The notes below the pieces were generated by a model, which did not search any database, had not been told where the DNA came from, and was given only the letters and a program-made list of their open reading frames with translations. The position numbers and the translations under genes are program-made. This document shows positions 26,844-35,376 of a DNA stretch of 64,000 bases, piece by piece. Source of the DNA: Veillonella sp. (lineage in GTDB: Bacteria > Bacillota > Negativicutes > Veillonellales > Veillonellaceae); the NCBI RefSeq assembly GCF_041333735.1, contig NZ_JBGKFB010000001.1, positions 496,001-560,000 on the forward strand, read 5' to 3'. The number at the start of each line of letters is the position of its first letter. The stretch's first letter is position 1.

Positions 26844-27739
26844 GAATGAATCCTTTCTATTATTGCACTCGCCATCGCTTGCAAGAATGTTTCATTACAA
26901 TTCGGCATCTGTGCACGCATATATACAGCGCCGCCCGCATCAACGAGTTCTTTACACTCCACATCATTATCGTACAACACCTCTACATGATTGCTGACAA
27001 AGCCAAATGGTACAAAGGCGATATGTATCGCACCATTACGTAGAGATTGATTGATGGCCTCTTCTACGGTAGGACCTAACCATTGACCATGTGGGGCCGC
27101 GCTCTGCCAAGCCACAGACCAATTAGATAAACCACAACGTTCTGCGATTTCTCGGGCACTTTCCTCTAAGGCTAACGCATAAGAATCTCCATTGTGGCTA
27201 TTAATAAGCGGTATACTATGAGCACTAAAAATAACAAATACATCTTTAGTGTCATTGATGCAGTCTGAAACTGCTTTTACCCAATACTCGATAAAGGAAG
27301 GTTGATTCCACCAGGAGCGAATCACATCAAAGGTTACACCTTGATGCGTGCCAATTGCAGCTTGTACTTGCTTCTCATAGGCCCCTGTACCAAGAGACGT
27401 AAAGAATGGAGCCGTTACAATAGCAACGATATGTTCTACCCCTTGTTGGACTAAATCATCTACCGCATCAGCAATAGATGGCTTCATATGAAGATAACCA
27501 ATAGCTGATGGCATTGATGGCATCAAGGCAAGAAGAGTTTTATATTGACGCTCTGCCATTGTTTGTAATTCTACATTGGACCATTGCCCAATTGCATCAT
27601 AGCGGCGTGTAAGATTAGCAACCTCAGCTTCTGTAGGCACACGACCATGACGAATGCTCGTCATATATGGCACTAAATCATCCTTACTTGAAGGGCTACC
27701 ATAGGATAAAAATAATAATCCTTTTTTCTCAATGTTCAC
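26840..27739 (-). CDS. hemH: Ferrochelatase (coproporphyrin ferrochelatase) HemH, GTG start
   Basis: This 299-residue enzyme inserts iron into coproporphyrin III. LLFLSYGSPSSKDDLVPYM begins the family fold; FVIFSAHSIPL carries the conserved His, and PFGFVSNHVEVLYDND carries the second metal-site region with its Glu. The start is the GTG at 27739, since GAGGGG lies 8 bases before it and it sits 4 bases after the hemE stop. A longer frame would run 33 codons into hemE. It overlaps hemY by 4 bases, so hemE-hemH-hemY form one operon. Confidence 0.9.
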   Translation of the reverse strand: MNIEKKGLLFLSYGSPSSKDDLVPYMTSIRHGRVPTEAEVANLTRRYDAIGQWSNVELQTMAERQYKTLLALMPSMPSAIGYLHMKPSIADAVDDLVQQGVEHIVAIVTAPFFTSLGTGAYEKQVQAAIGTHQGVTFDVIRSWWNQPSFIEYWVKAVSDCINDTKDVFVIFSAHSIPLINSHNGDSYALALEESAREIAERCGLSNWSVAWQSAAPHGQWLGPTVEEAINQSLRNGAIHIAFVPFGFVSNHVEVLYDNDVECKELVDAGGAVYMRAQMPNCNETFLQAMASAIIERIHS

Positions 27740-27743
27740 TAGA

Positions 27744-28787
27744 CTACCCCTCTTGAGCCCATAGTTCACGACTACGTTCATGTACATAGTCTGTGAGCCA
27801 ATGAAGCTTCTTAGGATCCGCTTCTGGGAATACGCCATGACCTAAATTAAAGATATGGCGACCGTAACGAACACCGTCAAGTAAAATACGATCTACTTCG
27901 TGAGCTAATGTTTTTTCATCGGCGAATAAGTAGGCAGGATCAAGATTGCCTTGTACCGTTTGTGTTACGCCTCGTTCATTAGCCATAACGATGGAGCTAC
28001 GCCAATCAAGAGCGATTACATCCAATGGTAAATGAGACCAAATAGATACTAAATGATCGGTACCAACACCATTCATAGCCATAGGCAAATGAGGGTATCG
28101 ATCTTTTACAGTCTTAATAATGCGTTCCATATGAGGATAAATACCTTGTTTATATTGGTCCGCATTCACTGCACCAACCCAAGAGTCGAAGATTTGTAAT
28201 GCATTCGCACCGGCTTCGGCTTGCATAGACAAATATTCAATGGACATATCTGCTAACTTTGTCATCAATGCATTCCATACATCAGGCGCACCGATGAGCA
28301 TGCCACGAGTTTTATTGTAATTCTTTGTCGGGCCCCCTTCGATGAGGTATGACGCAATCGTAAATGGTGCGCCACAGAACCCGATGAGCGGAACGTCGAG
28401 CATACCAGATGTTAACAGTGTAATTGTTTTTCCAATATAGTTTACCTTTGTAGGATCAAAGGCATCTAATGTATCTACATCAGCCATGGAGCGAATCGGT
28501 GTATTAAACACAGGGCCCACACCAGCCTTGAGTTCTACCTTTACATTCATCCCCACCATAGGACTCATAATATCCTTGTAAAGAATTGCAGCATCAACGC
28601 CGTATTCTTTTACAGGCAATTCCGTAACGCGAGCGCATAACTCAGGCTCTTTTGTAATCTCAAAGAGCGTATATTTTTCCTTAATTTTGCGGTACTCCGC
28701 TTGGCTACGACCAGCTTGGCGCATATACCATACAGGTGTTACACCAGGGTTCTTCCCTTGGATCATATCTAAATATGCTGTATTCAA
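27744..28787 (-). CDS. hemE: Uroporphyrinogen decarboxylase HemE
   Basis: This 347-residue enzyme makes coproporphyrinogen III by removing four carboxyl groups. PVWYMRQAGRSQAEYR is the conserved arginine-rich N-terminal motif (Tyr replaces the more common Met after PVW), with YKDIMSPM and GFCGAPFTIASYLIEGG following. Length is typical. It is first of hemE-hemH-hemY. No other heme gene (hemA to hemD) lies in the window. Confidence 0.94.
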   Translation of the reverse strand: MNTAYLDMIQGKNPGVTPVWYMRQAGRSQAEYRKIKEKYTLFEITKEPELCARVTELPVKEYGVDAAILYKDIMSPMVGMNVKVELKAGVGPVFNTPIRSMADVDTLDAFDPTKVNYIGKTITLLTSGMLDVPLIGFCGAPFTIASYLIEGGPTKNYNKTRGMLIGAPDVWNALMTKLADMSIEYLSMQAEAGANALQIFDSWVGAVNADQYKQGIYPHMERIIKTVKDRYPHLPMAMNGVGTDHLVSIWSHLPLDVIALDWRSSIVMANERGVTQTVQGNLDPAYLFADEKTLAHEVDRILLDGVRYGRHIFNLGHGVFPEADPKKLHWLTDYVHERSRELWAQEG

Positions 28788-28882
28788 GTACTCAACCCCT
28801 TTCTTTCTAATCTATACTAACACACTATGATAACTAAAACAGTTACTTTAGTTACATCACATATATCATCACTATGAATATT

Positions 28883-28911
28883 CCCTGTGAAAGCTAAATA
28901 CCTTCACAGGG
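28883..28911 (-). terminator. Hairpin after the YhaN-like gene
   Basis: A nine-base-pair stem CCCTGTGAA / TTCACAGGG with an 11-base loop lies 40 bases past the stop codon. Its T-tail is weak, so it could be a processing hairpin rather than a terminator. Confidence 0.5.
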
Positions 28912-28919
28912 GTTCAATT

Positions 28920-28981
28920 TAGTTCCGACTTAATCAGTGGCAATCAATGTTTAATTGCGACTCAATCTGTGGCAATCAATG
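28920..28981 (-). repeat. Tandem duplication of the 3' end of the YhaN-like gene
   Basis: Two copies of about 30 bases with a 32-base period (28920-28949 and 28952-28981) differ at four sites. Read in the gene's sense, copy one encodes the last residues IDCHRLSRN and stop. Copy two reads IDCH, a stop, LSRN and stop. The present stop codon ends the first copy. Confidence 0.8.
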
Positions 28982-31833
28982 CCTGTAATAGATTGAGCCA
29001 TATCAAATACAGAACGTTGACATGTAAATAACCAGATTTGTTGGTTCTTTCCGATTTCCGCTAATAATTCTAACGCGCTACGTTGACGGTTTTCATCAAA
29101 GCGTACGAGAATATCGTCTAATATGATCGGCAAGGATTCGACTTGGTAAGAGAATACCTTAGCTAATGCTAGTCGCAATGCCAAGTATACTTGGTCAGCC
29201 AAGCCGCTAGACCAGTACTTAAGCTCTAATCGCTCTCCATTACCATTAATCAAGGCTACACCTTCGTTAATACCGAGAACATCGAAGGTATACATGCCAC
29301 CAGTTAACCGTTCTATATAAGAAGATGCAAGTTCTAACATATGAGGCTGTTTTTCTTGCTCGTAAGATTGTTGAGCCTTATCCATGCAGTGGCTCATCAA
29401 CACTTGTGTAGCCCAATCTTCAAGAGCAGATTCCAGTTCATTTTGTAATGCTTCACGCTCTTGAAGCATTTGGTGTTGCTCTTGGTCAGAACCAAGGGCA
29501 CGCATAGATTCTACAATTTGACCACGGCGCTCATATAAAGTTGCCAATTTGTCTTCAATGGATGCTATTTCTCGTTCAGAATGCGCCAATTCATCAAGCC
29601 AATTATCCTTATTGCCTTCACGCAAACGACGATAGAACAAATCTCTATTCTCCGCATCAGGTGCTAGTAAGTCTAACTGAACCTGACTTTGTTTGTAAAT
29701 GGTTTGCCATTGCTTGTATTGATCTTCATCAATAAGATGTTGACGATATTCGTTGGAGCTTTCCATACCAGCCTTGTGCAATAGCTCTTGTTGACGAAGT
29801 AGCAATTCTTTTTCTTTGCGGTGCCAATTATCGTATTCATTGCGGAAGCTTTTGCGTTGTGCCTCCTTTTGTTCCCATACAATTTTATTTTGTTGGAAGT
29901 TTTTATATTGGTTATAAATACGTTTTAACTCTGTAGGAGATACAGGGGCCTCAACACCAAGGTTATACCACAAGGTCATGGCTTGGTCTTCAATAACTCG
30001 TAAGCCTTCTTTATGCTCTGCTAAGCGCTTTTCATAACCTTCAATAGTACGTAACTGTTCATGATACTGATCGTACTCTTGTTTGAGCCCGAAGAAATCA
30101 TCTTCGTTAAGGCTCTTCGCCGCACCTTGAGGCAACCAACTCTGCCATGCTGCAAGGGCTTCATCATAAATAGCTTGCAACGTATGACCTTCTTGGATCC
30201 AACGATCAAGATGCGCTGCACCCTCTATGGATGGAATTGGGCTCACCACAGGTGTTGCGGCTTTCACAAGTGCCTCTAACTGATGTTCTACATCGGATTT
30301 ACGAGATGACAAGATTTGTAACTCATAATTCAGTTTAGATACATCAGAATTACCATTATGACGTCGCCATGTAGCATACCAGAACAATGCCATAGATAGG
30401 ATTAATAGTATAAAGCCGCCAATCGTATAAAGTACAGACTCTAATACTAATAAGCCTGCTAATACGAGTAAAACGCCAATCACTGCAGCTACGCCACTAA
30501 TGCGTTGTAACCACTTTGGCAAATTACTCGGTTGTGCATCAGGACCATAGCTATCCCGTTTTTCTGTAACCCGATCTATATCCATCAAGATAAGCTCTAG
30601 TTCACGTTCGAGATGCTCTTTTTTCGCCAAATCCTCTTCGCTGTAATTTGGTAATGATGCTCCGTCGAGATTGGCTACTGGCAAATCATCGGATGCCTCA
30701 GCAGGCTTGCGATCTTGCCAATGTAATAATTGATTTTTAGCAGTGCGCAAGCGACTTGCTAAGCGCTCTCCTTCAAACCAATTCACATCATCAGCCATCG
30801 GCTCATCATCACGCCACGCAGAATGCATAGAACGAGAAAACTCTAATTGTTCTCGTACCTTAAAGATATACGCATCCCCTTCTTCACACTCCCGGCGCAA
30901 TTGTTCCCACTTGGCGCCTTGTTGAATAAGGTCTTCAATATCTTGACCATATGTGCCAAATGGACTATCCGGGCTAAAGTTAGCTGGCATCAAGGCCGCT
31001 TCCTTTTCCTGCCACAACTGCATATTGTCTCGAGCTCGTTTGATTTCCTCATCGATGCGAAGGAACTCATCACGACTCAAGGCAAGCTCACTATTGTACT
31101 GTTGCATATGCATACGCGCTTCTTCGCTACGGCGATACGTATCCCATGCGCGCAATACGACGTCTATACCATCGCGGTATTCCTTCCACTCTTGCAACTG
31201 ACCTTGTAATTCTGCTTCAGTCTGTTCCGTACTGTGGAAGGCCTTTTGCAGTTCTACATATTGCGCTTCATGCTCAGCTAAATGGCTTAACTTTTGGCGA
31301 TTTTCCTTAAGCTCATCCATCAACACGTTGATGCGGCGTTTACCATTGGAGGACGCTACCAATAAATCAGTAGCTCCTTTTTCAACGTCTTTTACAACAG
31401 AGCCCAAGTGTTCCCCACCTTCAGCACCGAAGAAGCGGGATCGAATCTCTACCTCTTGCAACACATCGAGGCCTTGTAAATCATCAAGGGTTAATCCGAA
31501 AATGTGGTTATATGTTTTTTTATCGATACCATGCCACCAATGTTGAGCAGGCTCTTCATGAATGGCAGGATGTCCAGGACTGTAAAAGTCTAATTGTTTA
31601 CCCTTACGACCGATGTAGTAGCTTTCACCATTACGCTCCACATCGAGGGCACCCGTCATAGGACCATAAGCCTTATGCGTACCGCCGAATAAAAGGGTGC
31701 GCATCCCTTCAAGAAGAGATGTTTTACCACTTTCATTAGGACCATACATGAGCTGAACCCCATGATCACCGGTAGTGAAAGACCAGTCGCGATACGGGCC
31801 AAATTCATCAAATCGTATGCGTTTAATGTTCAT
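28951..31833 (-). CDS. YhaN-like AAA ATPase (SbcC/Rad50-type) with central membrane segments
   Basis: This 960-residue protein has an N-terminal P-loop (GPNESGKTSLLEGMRTLLF, about residues 33-51), long coiled-coil stretches and a C-terminal half ATPase domain with a signature-like YWSSGLADQVYLALRLALAK and Walker B LPIILDDILVRFDENR. In place of a zinc hook the middle (about 445-495) has two hydrophobic segments (VIGVLLVLAGLLVLESVLY and GGFILLILSMALFWYATW). YhaN homologues pair with YhaO nucleases in DNA end processing. It overlaps the YhaO gene by 11 bases. Membrane location is my inference from those segments. Confidence 0.8.
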   Translation of the reverse strand: MNIKRIRFDEFGPYRDWSFTTGDHGVQLMYGPNESGKTSLLEGMRTLLFGGTHKAYGPMTGALDVERNGESYYIGRKGKQLDFYSPGHPAIHEEPAQHWWHGIDKKTYNHIFGLTLDDLQGLDVLQEVEIRSRFFGAEGGEHLGSVVKDVEKGATDLLVASSNGKRRINVLMDELKENRQKLSHLAEHEAQYVELQKAFHSTEQTEAELQGQLQEWKEYRDGIDVVLRAWDTYRRSEEARMHMQQYNSELALSRDEFLRIDEEIKRARDNMQLWQEKEAALMPANFSPDSPFGTYGQDIEDLIQQGAKWEQLRRECEEGDAYIFKVREQLEFSRSMHSAWRDDEPMADDVNWFEGERLASRLRTAKNQLLHWQDRKPAEASDDLPVANLDGASLPNYSEEDLAKKEHLERELELILMDIDRVTEKRDSYGPDAQPSNLPKWLQRISGVAAVIGVLLVLAGLLVLESVLYTIGGFILLILSMALFWYATWRRHNGNSDVSKLNYELQILSSRKSDVEHQLEALVKAATPVVSPIPSIEGAAHLDRWIQEGHTLQAIYDEALAAWQSWLPQGAAKSLNEDDFFGLKQEYDQYHEQLRTIEGYEKRLAEHKEGLRVIEDQAMTLWYNLGVEAPVSPTELKRIYNQYKNFQQNKIVWEQKEAQRKSFRNEYDNWHRKEKELLLRQQELLHKAGMESSNEYRQHLIDEDQYKQWQTIYKQSQVQLDLLAPDAENRDLFYRRLREGNKDNWLDELAHSEREIASIEDKLATLYERRGQIVESMRALGSDQEQHQMLQEREALQNELESALEDWATQVLMSHCMDKAQQSYEQEKQPHMLELASSYIERLTGGMYTFDVLGINEGVALINGNGERLELKYWSSGLADQVYLALRLALAKVFSYQVESLPIILDDILVRFDENRQRSALELLAEIGKNQQIWLFTCQRSVFDMAQSITGIDCHRLSRN

Positions 31834-33094
31834 CGTTAGCCCCCATCAATACAGTAACACCTTCAATTTCACAGCGCTTCAAGGCACGCAATAATAACTC
31901 ATCACTCAACAAATCGGCATATACACCTAAGCGTTTAAATTCAGGACGTTCTGCCAAAATTTGACGTGCCGTCTGTACTGCATTACCATCAACCATATCG
32001 TCATAGGCGCGCAAATAATCGCCTACCACATCAGATAACAATCTACGCTCCGCTAAATTGATACTAGGACGCGTATTACACATCACGCGGTATGGCATAA
32101 CGAATATAGATTTACTCTTCTCTTCGCTTTGAGACTCTTGCAACCATAATTTACGCACACCTTCTTGTGTACATAAACGATGCAATGGCCCTGTGCCTAC
32201 GAGAACAATAGAAAGCAAGATGTTCTTCTTATACTGTTTACGCAAATTCTCTTTTTTATGGCGTAAAATTTCTAAGAATTCTGCTTCAGTTTTCATGCCC
32301 GCAATATCAATTTTGATTTCTTCAAAACGGATAGCACTGGTTTCAATAAATCGAGGTTCACAATGACCATTATGGGATACAGAAACAAGATAGCACCCCT
32401 TAGGGCCTATTTCTTTGCGGTGTAAACCTTGAGGATTACCAGCATATACAACGAGAGGTTCCTCGCTAAGAACTTGAGATTTATGAATATGTCCTAACGC
32501 CCAATAGTCCATGGCTGCTTCTGCTAGGTCTGTTAAACTACACGGACCAGTTACATTATGATTTTCAGATCCCGCACTAGAACCAACTGTACCATGCATA
32601 ACTGCAAGAGAAAACTCATCACGTTCAAAGGCACGATATTGACGCGCATAATTATCGCTTTCATTACCATGGCCACAACTAATACCGTAAACACCACCAA
32701 TTTCAATATTGTTAACAATCAATGGAAAACGTTGTACTTGTTCACTAGAGAATACATGTACATTGTCAGGCATCTGTAATTGAGCCTTCCAGCTTTCAGC
32801 AGGGTCATGATTACCTTGCACCATATAAACTGCAATGCGATGCTCTGCCAAGCGATACATGGCACGTACAAAGCGCACTTGAGCCTCTAAATTATGGTCT
32901 TCGCTATTATAAATATCACCAGCTATGACAACAGCATGAACATGCTCATCGATAGCAGTGTCAATAATTGTATCAAAGGCTACATAGGTAGCTTCGCTCA
33001 CGGCGCGATCAACGGCGCGGCTAATACCTGTAGCATATTGGAAGGGTGCCCCTAAATGCAGGTCACCACAGTGTATAAATCGAAATGGCTGCAT
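31823..33094 (-). CDS. YhaO-like metallophosphoesterase (SbcD/Mre11-type nuclease)
   Basis: This 423-residue protein has the calcineurin-like metal motifs in order: HCGDLHLGAPF (D..H), VIAGDIYNS (GD), VQGNHDP (GNHD), AVMHGTV and GHIHKSQV. This is the pattern of Mre11/SbcD nucleases. It is first of a two-gene unit with the YhaN-like ATPase, and the pair should act as a DNA end nuclease complex. GGAGTG precedes the ATG. Length is normal for YhaO. Confidence 0.87.
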   Translation of the reverse strand: MQPFRFIHCGDLHLGAPFQYATGISRAVDRAVSEATYVAFDTIIDTAIDEHVHAVVIAGDIYNSEDHNLEAQVRFVRAMYRLAEHRIAVYMVQGNHDPAESWKAQLQMPDNVHVFSSEQVQRFPLIVNNIEIGGVYGISCGHGNESDNYARQYRAFERDEFSLAVMHGTVGSSAGSENHNVTGPCSLTDLAEAAMDYWALGHIHKSQVLSEEPLVVYAGNPQGLHRKEIGPKGCYLVSVSHNGHCEPRFIETSAIRFEEIKIDIAGMKTEAEFLEILRHKKENLRKQYKKNILLSIVLVGTGPLHRLCTQEGVRKLWLQESQSEEKSKSIFVMPYRVMCNTRPSINLAERRLLSDVVGDYLRAYDDMVDGNAVQTARQILAERPEFKRLGVYADLLSDELLLRALKRCEIEGVTVLMGANDEH

Positions 33095-33319
33095 CTATAT
33101 CCACTCCTTATATTAATACTTTTATTATAGTTATATATAGTAATTACAATACTCTATTATACTACAAAACCCTAAAGATTACTTAAAAATAACTATCAAT
33201 TAAAACCTTAACATAGATTTAACACCTTAATATATATAGTAAAATATAGCCTCTAAAATTAGTTGTAAGTCATATAATTCCTCTGTATTAAAAGCGCTCT
33301 AAAAACTACATACATATTT

Positions 33320-33350
33320 TTGTTAACTCAAAAATACATTAAGTTGACAA
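33320..33350 (+). promoter_or_regulatory. Candidate BirA operator of bioB
   Basis: TTGTTAAC, 15 bases, GTTGACAA matches the two-arm BirA signal with one mismatch. The right arm overlaps the -35 element, the usual layout for repression. Further half sites (TTGTCAAT at 33377 and GTTAACAA at 33403) lie just before the ribosome site. Confidence 0.72.
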
Positions 33351-33372
33351 TTTATGCACTAACGTTTACAAT
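33344..33372 (+). promoter_or_regulatory. bioB promoter
   Basis: TTGACA (33344-33349), 17 bases, TACAAT (33367-33372): a near-consensus sigma-70 promoter. It overlaps the BirA-type operator and lies about 50 bases from the bioB ATG. Confidence 0.75.
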
Positions 33373-33423
33373 CAAATTGTCAATATTTTATATTTTTATT
33401 AAGTTAACAATTAGGAGGCTATT

Positions 33424-34452
33424 ATGGCTTTGCCTACAGATCAACAACCATCCCAGGTGGGAACATACGAAAAAATCCTTACTATAGCAAATCGTATTAT
33501 GCATGGTGGTGAAATTACAAAAGAAGAAGCAATTGAGTTAATTCATACATCTGATGATGATACGATGATTCTGCTCGCTATGGCAGATAAAATTCGTCAA
33601 CATTTCAATGACAACTCCGTAGATGTATGCGCCATTGTAAATGCACGATCTGGCAAATGTCCTGAAAACTGTAAATTCTGTGCTCAATCTGCACATCACG
33701 AAACAGGCGTTCAAGTATATCCGTTCATGGATGATGAAAGCATCCTCGATGCGGCTCGCAAAGCTAAAGAGGCAGGCGCTATTCGCTTCTCCATCGTAAC
33801 AAGTGGTCGTAATACTAATAACCCAAACGAATTCGATCAAATCATTCGCGTATTAGGCCGCATTAAAGATGAAGTAGGCCTCGAAATTTGCTGTTCTCTT
33901 GGTTTGTTAACTTATGAACAAGCTCTCAAATTGAAAGAAGTGGGTGTAACTCGATACCACTCCAATATCGAAACAGCACCTAGTCACTTCCCAGATATTT
34001 GTACAACCCATTCCTACGAAGATAAAATGTCTACCATCGACAACGCTCAAAAAGCAGGCATTCGCGTTTGCTCTGGCGGCATCCTTGGACTCAACGAGAC
34101 ATTAGAACAACGCGTAGAAATGGCATTTGAGCTTAAACGCTTACATATTGACTCTGTACCACTCAACATTTTGAATCCTGTTAAAGGTACGCCATTTGAA
34201 AGCAATAAAGCATTACGTCCATTAGATATTTTACGTACCTTCGCTGTATTCCGTTTCATCTTGCCAAATGCATTGATTCGTACAGCTGGTGGTCGTGAAG
34301 TAAATCTTCGTGACTTACAAGCTTATGCTTTAAAAGGTGGCCTTAACGGTATCATGGTTGGTGGCTACTTAACAACTGGCGGTCGCTCTCCACAAGACGA
34401 TCTCCAAATGATTCAAGACTTGGAATTAAGCCGCAACTCTGCCCAAGTTTAA
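33424..34452 (+). CDS. bioB: Biotin synthase BioB
   Basis: This 342-residue radical SAM enzyme inserts sulfur into dethiobiotin. CPENCKFCAQSAHH holds the three SAM-cluster cysteines; CSGGILGLNE and NPVKGTPFE, and the Arg-containing IRTAGGREVNLRD near the C-terminus, match BioB. AGGAGG precedes the ATG. It is a single-gene transcript far from bioDA but under a matching BirA-type operator. Length is normal. Confidence 0.96.
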   Translation: MALPTDQQPSQVGTYEKILTIANRIMHGGEITKEEAIELIHTSDDDTMILLAMADKIRQHFNDNSVDVCAIVNARSGKCPENCKFCAQSAHHETGVQVYPFMDDESILDAARKAKEAGAIRFSIVTSGRNTNNPNEFDQIIRVLGRIKDEVGLEICCSLGLLTYEQALKLKEVGVTRYHSNIETAPSHFPDICTTHSYEDKMSTIDNAQKAGIRVCSGGILGLNETLEQRVEMAFELKRLHIDSVPLNILNPVKGTPFESNKALRPLDILRTFAVFRFILPNALIRTAGGREVNLRDLQAYALKGGLNGIMVGGYLTTGGRSPQDDLQMIQDLELSRNSAQV

Positions 34453-34532
34453 ATTTCTGTATATACCATTCTCCTTTGAGGATGTTGTATATAAAAAATA
34501 TTCCTAAGATTTATAAATTTTTTACACATATA

Positions 34533-34571
34533 AAAAGAACCATCTAGTTTGCTGTGCTAGATGGTTCTTTT
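34533..34571. terminator. Bidirectional terminator between bioB and the small secreted protein gene
   Basis: A 15-base-pair stem AAAAGAACCATCTAG / CTAGATGGTTCTTTT with a nine-base loop. It overlaps the stop codon of the minus-strand gene by two bases and serves both converging genes. Confidence 0.85.
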
Positions 34572-34932
34572 ATTGCCATAATAAATTATAAATGGCTTGA
34601 CCATTTGTATTACCTTCAATAGGTTCAGGGTTTTCATTGAACTCTACATTTTCATAGGGTGTACCGTCTGCCATGTATGCATCTACCTTTAATGTTTCCA
34701 TGGTACGGTTATATCTACTTATATACACTTTATATCGCAATTCGTCGCCACCCAGTTCATTGACCCGCAGCCACAAAAGCGCATCATAATCACTTTTTTG
34801 AACACTGTCGTTGTCAATAAATAATTGGTTTCCTGATGCATCTGGTCCAACATAGTACCAGTCCGTTGCGTTAGCAGTCCCCCCTATACTGAGTAGCCAC
34901 AAAAGGGACAATATGGTAAATATTTTCCTCAT
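34570..34932 (-). CDS. Small secreted protein, surface-adhesin E-like
   Basis: This 120-residue protein has a signal peptide (KIFTILSLLWLLSIGGTANA) and a mature part starting TDWYYVGPDASGNQLFIDND. The pattern of an aromatic start, a D..G...FID.DS motif and a later LW.R strand recalls the small surface-adhesin E-like family, but I can see only weak resemblance and no catalytic motif. It stands alone with its own terminator. Envelope location is well supported by the signal sequence; function is not. Confidence 0.65.
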   Translation of the reverse strand: MRKIFTILSLLWLLSIGGTANATDWYYVGPDASGNQLFIDNDSVQKSDYDALLWLRVNELGGDELRYKVYISRYNRTMETLKVDAYMADGTPYENVEFNENPEPIEGNTNGQAIYNLLWQ

Positions 34933-35125
34933 ATGACTGCTCCTCTCATGCTATAGAGCTGTATACTTTATAAAACTCTAATAGCCATTAAACCTTTATA
35001 AAATATACAACTTCTCCTTTATATATAATACCAAAATTGTCCCATATTTATCAACAATAATTAAACTTAATTATTATCTTTTTTAGAATTTCAAGAAATT
35101 AAAAGAAATTTCTTAAAAAATTTCA
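34933..35125. other. AT-rich region between the secreted protein gene and the candidate sRNA
   Basis: This stretch has no ORF and no clear repeat. It should contain the promoter of the minus-strand secreted protein gene. Confidence 0.4.
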
Positions 35126-35153
35126 TTTTCAACTCATTTTTTGTTCTTATAAT
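35126..35153 (+). promoter_or_regulatory. Promoter of the candidate small RNA
   Basis: TTTTCA (35126-35131), 16 bases, TATAAT (35148-35153). The -10 is a perfect consensus, and the expected start point is about 35160, exactly where the folded element begins. Confidence 0.55.
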
Positions 35154-35159
35154 GACAAT

Positions 35160-35330
35160 GTCAAATGATAAATAGAGGTAACAATTCCCTGGTTACCATA
35201 CGTGTATTTATCTCCCGACAAGTATTACTAACCCCAAACCTACTACTTGTTTAAATACATGGTTCATTTGATATTAATACTAACACTCCCCTTACATGAA
35301 AAAAGGACTCCAGTTGGAGTCCTTTTTTCG
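35160..35330 (+). ncRNA. Candidate small RNA with C-rich loops and its own terminator
   Basis: About 170 bases with no ORF fold into a defined structure. A closing stem TCAAATGA / TCATTTGA (35161-35168 with 35264-35271) holds hairpin 1 (GATAAATA / TATTTATC with inner GGTAAC / GTTACC) and hairpin 2 (ACAAGTA / TACTTGT). Cytosine runs lie in the unpaired parts: ATTCCCTG in loop 1, TCTCCCGA between the hairpins, TAACCCCAAA in loop 2 and ACTCCCCTT before the terminator. An intrinsic terminator (35299-35329) ends it. Firmicute sRNAs with unpaired UCCC motifs bind ribosome sites; that role here is inference. Confidence 0.55.
35299..35329. terminator. Terminator shared by the candidate sRNA and tetR
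   Basis: A 13-base-pair stem AAAAAAGGACTCC / GGAGTCCTTTTTT with a four-base loop. It works in both directions and lies 48 bases past the tetR stop. Confidence 0.85.
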
Positions 35331-35376
35331 TTGTATAAAACTTTAATGAATCTCAAAATATAAACGTGTATAAATT

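Larger units (their letters stand above)
33095..33423. other. AT-rich intergenic region before bioB
   Basis: It holds no gene. Its right half contains the bioB promoter and the BirA-type operator; the left half is AT-rich with no clear structure. Confidence 0.5.

Noticed and set aside
27740..27838. Longer HemH starting inside hemE
   Set aside because: The extra 33 residues are encoded by the hemE 3' end in another frame, and a GTG with a good ribosome site lies just after the hemE stop.
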